Origin: Botryllus schlosseri
Taxonomy: Eukaryota > Chordata > Ascidiacea > Stolidobranchia > Styelidae
Length of the DNA: 22,288 nt
Assembly (NCBI GenBank): GCA_000444245.1
Contig: ATSW01008072.1
Coordinates: 1-22,288, forward strand
Direction: 5' to 3'
The first letter of the stretch is position 1, and each line of letters starts with the position of its first letter. The notes below the pieces were generated by a model that was given only the letters and a program-made list of their open reading frames with translations, was not told the origin of the DNA and did no database searches. Of this stretch, positions 20,551 through 22,288 are shown piece by piece. The translations under genes and the position numbers were made by a program.

Positions 20551-20765
20551 TTCCAAGTTCGGTCTCAAATGTTTCATCTATAACTATATGAATCTCTACA
20601 TCAAAAGCATGCACTTCTGCATCAGTGCAATCCCGTTGTGAGCCCAGAACTAACATGACAAGCAATTCACATACATTCAGATTCGGTCTTCAATGTTATA
20701 CCTATATATGAATCCCAACATCAAAAGCATGGACTTTTGCGTTAGTGCAATCTCGTGAGCCCACA
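20551..20765 (+). repeat. Diverged tandem duplication, 120-124 bp period
   Basis: Unit 1 (about 20554-20645) and unit 2 (about 20678-20765) share ttcggtct, atatgaatc, acatcaaaagcatg, gactt or cactt, ttgcgttagtgcaat-like text and cgtgagccca. Offsets are 124 bases at the start and 120 in the middle. No function is visible. Confidence 0.7.
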
Positions 20766-20887
20766 CAGTCAGCTTAAGCTAAATCAATCAATCACGAATT
20801 TTCCAGTCCGACATACATGACCTTTCGTCCTTTCCAAGACATGACAAAATTCATACGATCTATTCATTATAATCTACTGGTCATCGT

Positions 20888-20934
20888 CATAGCATATAGC
20901 TGTTTACAACGTAGCTGCGTTGTAAATTGCTATG
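20888..20934. repeat. Strong two-step hairpin
   Basis: The inner stem TTTACAACG / CGTTGTAAA (9 bp, exact) has the loop tagctg. The outer stem CATAGCA / TGCTATG (7 bp, exact) has an 8-base bulge on one side. It lies between the duplication and the CpG-dense segment. Confidence 0.6.
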
Positions 20935-20959
20935 ATCACAGTGTACAGAAAACGTGTAC

Positions 20960-21440
20960 GCACCTAATGCCTCCTTACCAGTAACATGATACATCGACGA
21001 CCAGGTGTAGGACTCCGCGAACTAACTCGAAAGGACCCGAAACTGCATCGACAGCGAATATTATTTCTACAACAGGCCACTCCAAAGCGCTGTTGCCCTC
21101 TCAGTTGTTGACTGTTGTTGAGGTAGTCGCTGTTGCGGAAAGCTGGGAAATGCGAAATTTTACGCTTTCTGTTTTGTCGCTCAGCATCGCGATCTAGCGG
21201 ACGAGAATTATCGGTTTTCATCTTCGTCTGACGAAAGTAGAGAGTTTGATTCGTGGAGATAGGAGAAACGAACTCTTCCGGTTGTTGAGAGAACGTGACG
21301 AATCCGAGCGTGATTCATATTCGTGTGAACGGCGAATGCAGTATAGCTTAGAGCCCGTGTCTGAGTCGAACAGTACTCGAATGATAGAATTTCAAGATCT
21401 CGAAGTGATTAGCCACCTGTGTCTTGTATAGGTTTACGTT
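20960..21440. promoter_or_regulatory. CpG-dense segment, possible 5' region of one or two genes
   Basis: CpG is far more frequent here than in the surrounding AT-rich DNA. A minus-strand frame starts at 21221, and a plus-strand frame is open from 21198 to 21431. These opposed frames could be first exons of a divergent pair sharing a promoter. This is an inference from composition only. Confidence 0.3.
20979..21221 (-). CDS. Possible first coding exon of an unidentified gene
   Basis: ATG at 21221 opens MKTDNSRPLDRDAERQNRKR and continues for 81 codons to a strong donor, ctg|gtaagg, in phase 0 at 20979/20978. The product is polar, with an Arg/Lys-rich patch near residue 20 and a Cys/Arg/Ser-rich second half (GVACC, then RCRC). 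A weaker donor after GVAC would give a shorter exon. There is no domain and no signal peptide. No following exon was recognised to the left, so the gene remains unnamed; the frame could be chance in CpG-dense leader sequence. Confidence 0.25.
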
Positions 21441-22288
21441 TGTAACTTATAGCAAGCATCCTGTCGTACCAACTCGTATCCGGTTTGTTTTACCGTATGT
21501 TGTTGTATACATCTGGGAATTAAGATTTGTAGCGTGTTGAAGTTACGTGTTGTCTCAGACGTTCTGTAGGTTCCTGAGTTTTGAAAATGATGCGACGAAT
21601 TTATTTCATAGGCTCGGTTCGGCCTGCTTATGATATTTATTGGTATAGGATACTTGCTGTTAGCATATACTTGATACGGTTGAAAACAATGAATCTTCTC
21701 ACAGTAAGATAAGACGTTCTTGTATCACTTTGGGCTTGTCAAAGTCGTTCTAGGTCAAGTTGGGTGTCTGCTGTCTGGATGAACACCTCCCTATCTTTTC
21801 ATTTTATCAAAATCTTGTGGTATTTTGAGTTGATGAAATGCAATTAAAACGAATGAATGAAATTATAGATATAACTAAGCATCATGAGTATCAATTTAGT
21901 CGGTTCTGAAGCTCGAACTTGCTACTGTGCTATTGCCCCTACCTACAGTTTTGCCGATTTTACTTCTACTAATCATGCATTGAAAAATGTCCTAGACTAA
22001 GAATGGAACTATCCTAATGAAATGTCCTAATATGAAATTGAATGAAATGAAATAGGCTACAGACTAGGTATTCTGACATGTTGACGAAATTATGCTTTAT
22101 CACACTGTGCTAGTGTAGTGCAAATTTTGTTTGACTTAATATACACCACAATTCAACAATGTTTCAATCATTCCTCTGGCTTGGCTACAACTACGGTAAA
22201 TTTCTTTGTAAAAGGGAATGCTGTGACAGACATGGTTACGCTTATGCAGATCAATAGTGCTGACTTGCAATGGATAGCTGGCTGAGAC
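21441..22288. other. AT-rich stretch to the window edge, no gene seen
   Basis: It could be the first intron of a plus-strand gene starting in the CpG-dense segment. Local aatgaatgaaat-like repetition occurs at about 21850-21866 and 22030-22055. Nothing else stands out. Confidence 0.35.

Noticed and set aside
1-22288. CRISPR arrays, rRNA genes, operon structure
   Set aside because: The window is clearly eukaryotic, and no regularly spaced repeats or rRNA-like blocks were seen.

Overview
This is a stretch of animal genome. Two lysosomal hydrolase genes are recognisable. Around them lies AT-rich non-coding DNA full of short, old, non-autonomous DNA transposons. The first gene has many very short introns (58-136 bp), and motifs such as gtaggcctac recur. 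Both are usual in marine invertebrate genomes and fit a tunicate or another small-genome deuterostome, but the species is a guess.

Layout. 1-5.9 kb is a transposon graveyard with at least four hAT-like elements: the right end of one copy at 1-492; 860-2409, which holds a second element at 1270-2047; 3538-4312, with a perfect 8-bp target duplication; and 4569-5647. No host exon was found there. 5871-8810 (minus strand) carries the first eight exons of an acid sphingomyelinase (SMPD1-like). Signal peptide, saposin domain and the first half of the metallophosphoesterase domain read without a break for 413 codons. The C-terminal third, with the last three metal-binding histidines, is not in the window. 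8.8-12.1 kb is unassigned DNA. It includes a poor-quality patch with scattered Ns, a three-N gap flanked by near-identical G/C-rich sequence, and a 310-380 bp tandem repeat. 13036-14701 is another hAT-like element with its target duplication, and 15.05-15.81 kb holds remnants of one or two more. 16259-17260 (minus strand) is a complete, intronless cathepsin B with all catalytic residues. 17.3-22.3 kb is mostly empty but contains a mariner-like MITE (19712-20191), a 120-124 bp duplication, a strong hairpin, and a CpG-dense segment near 21.2 kb that may be the 5' end of one or two unidentified genes.

The two recognised enzymes share a strand and both act in lysosomes, on sphingomyelin and on protein. 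Nothing in the sequence shows joint control. The most notable features are the intronless cathepsin B in an intron-rich setting, the sphingomyelinase whose ninth exon lies beyond a transposon-filled interval (or is lost), splice-acceptor-like sequence just before both start codons, and the repeated design of the transposons: each family carries its own short motif in arrays near its ends.
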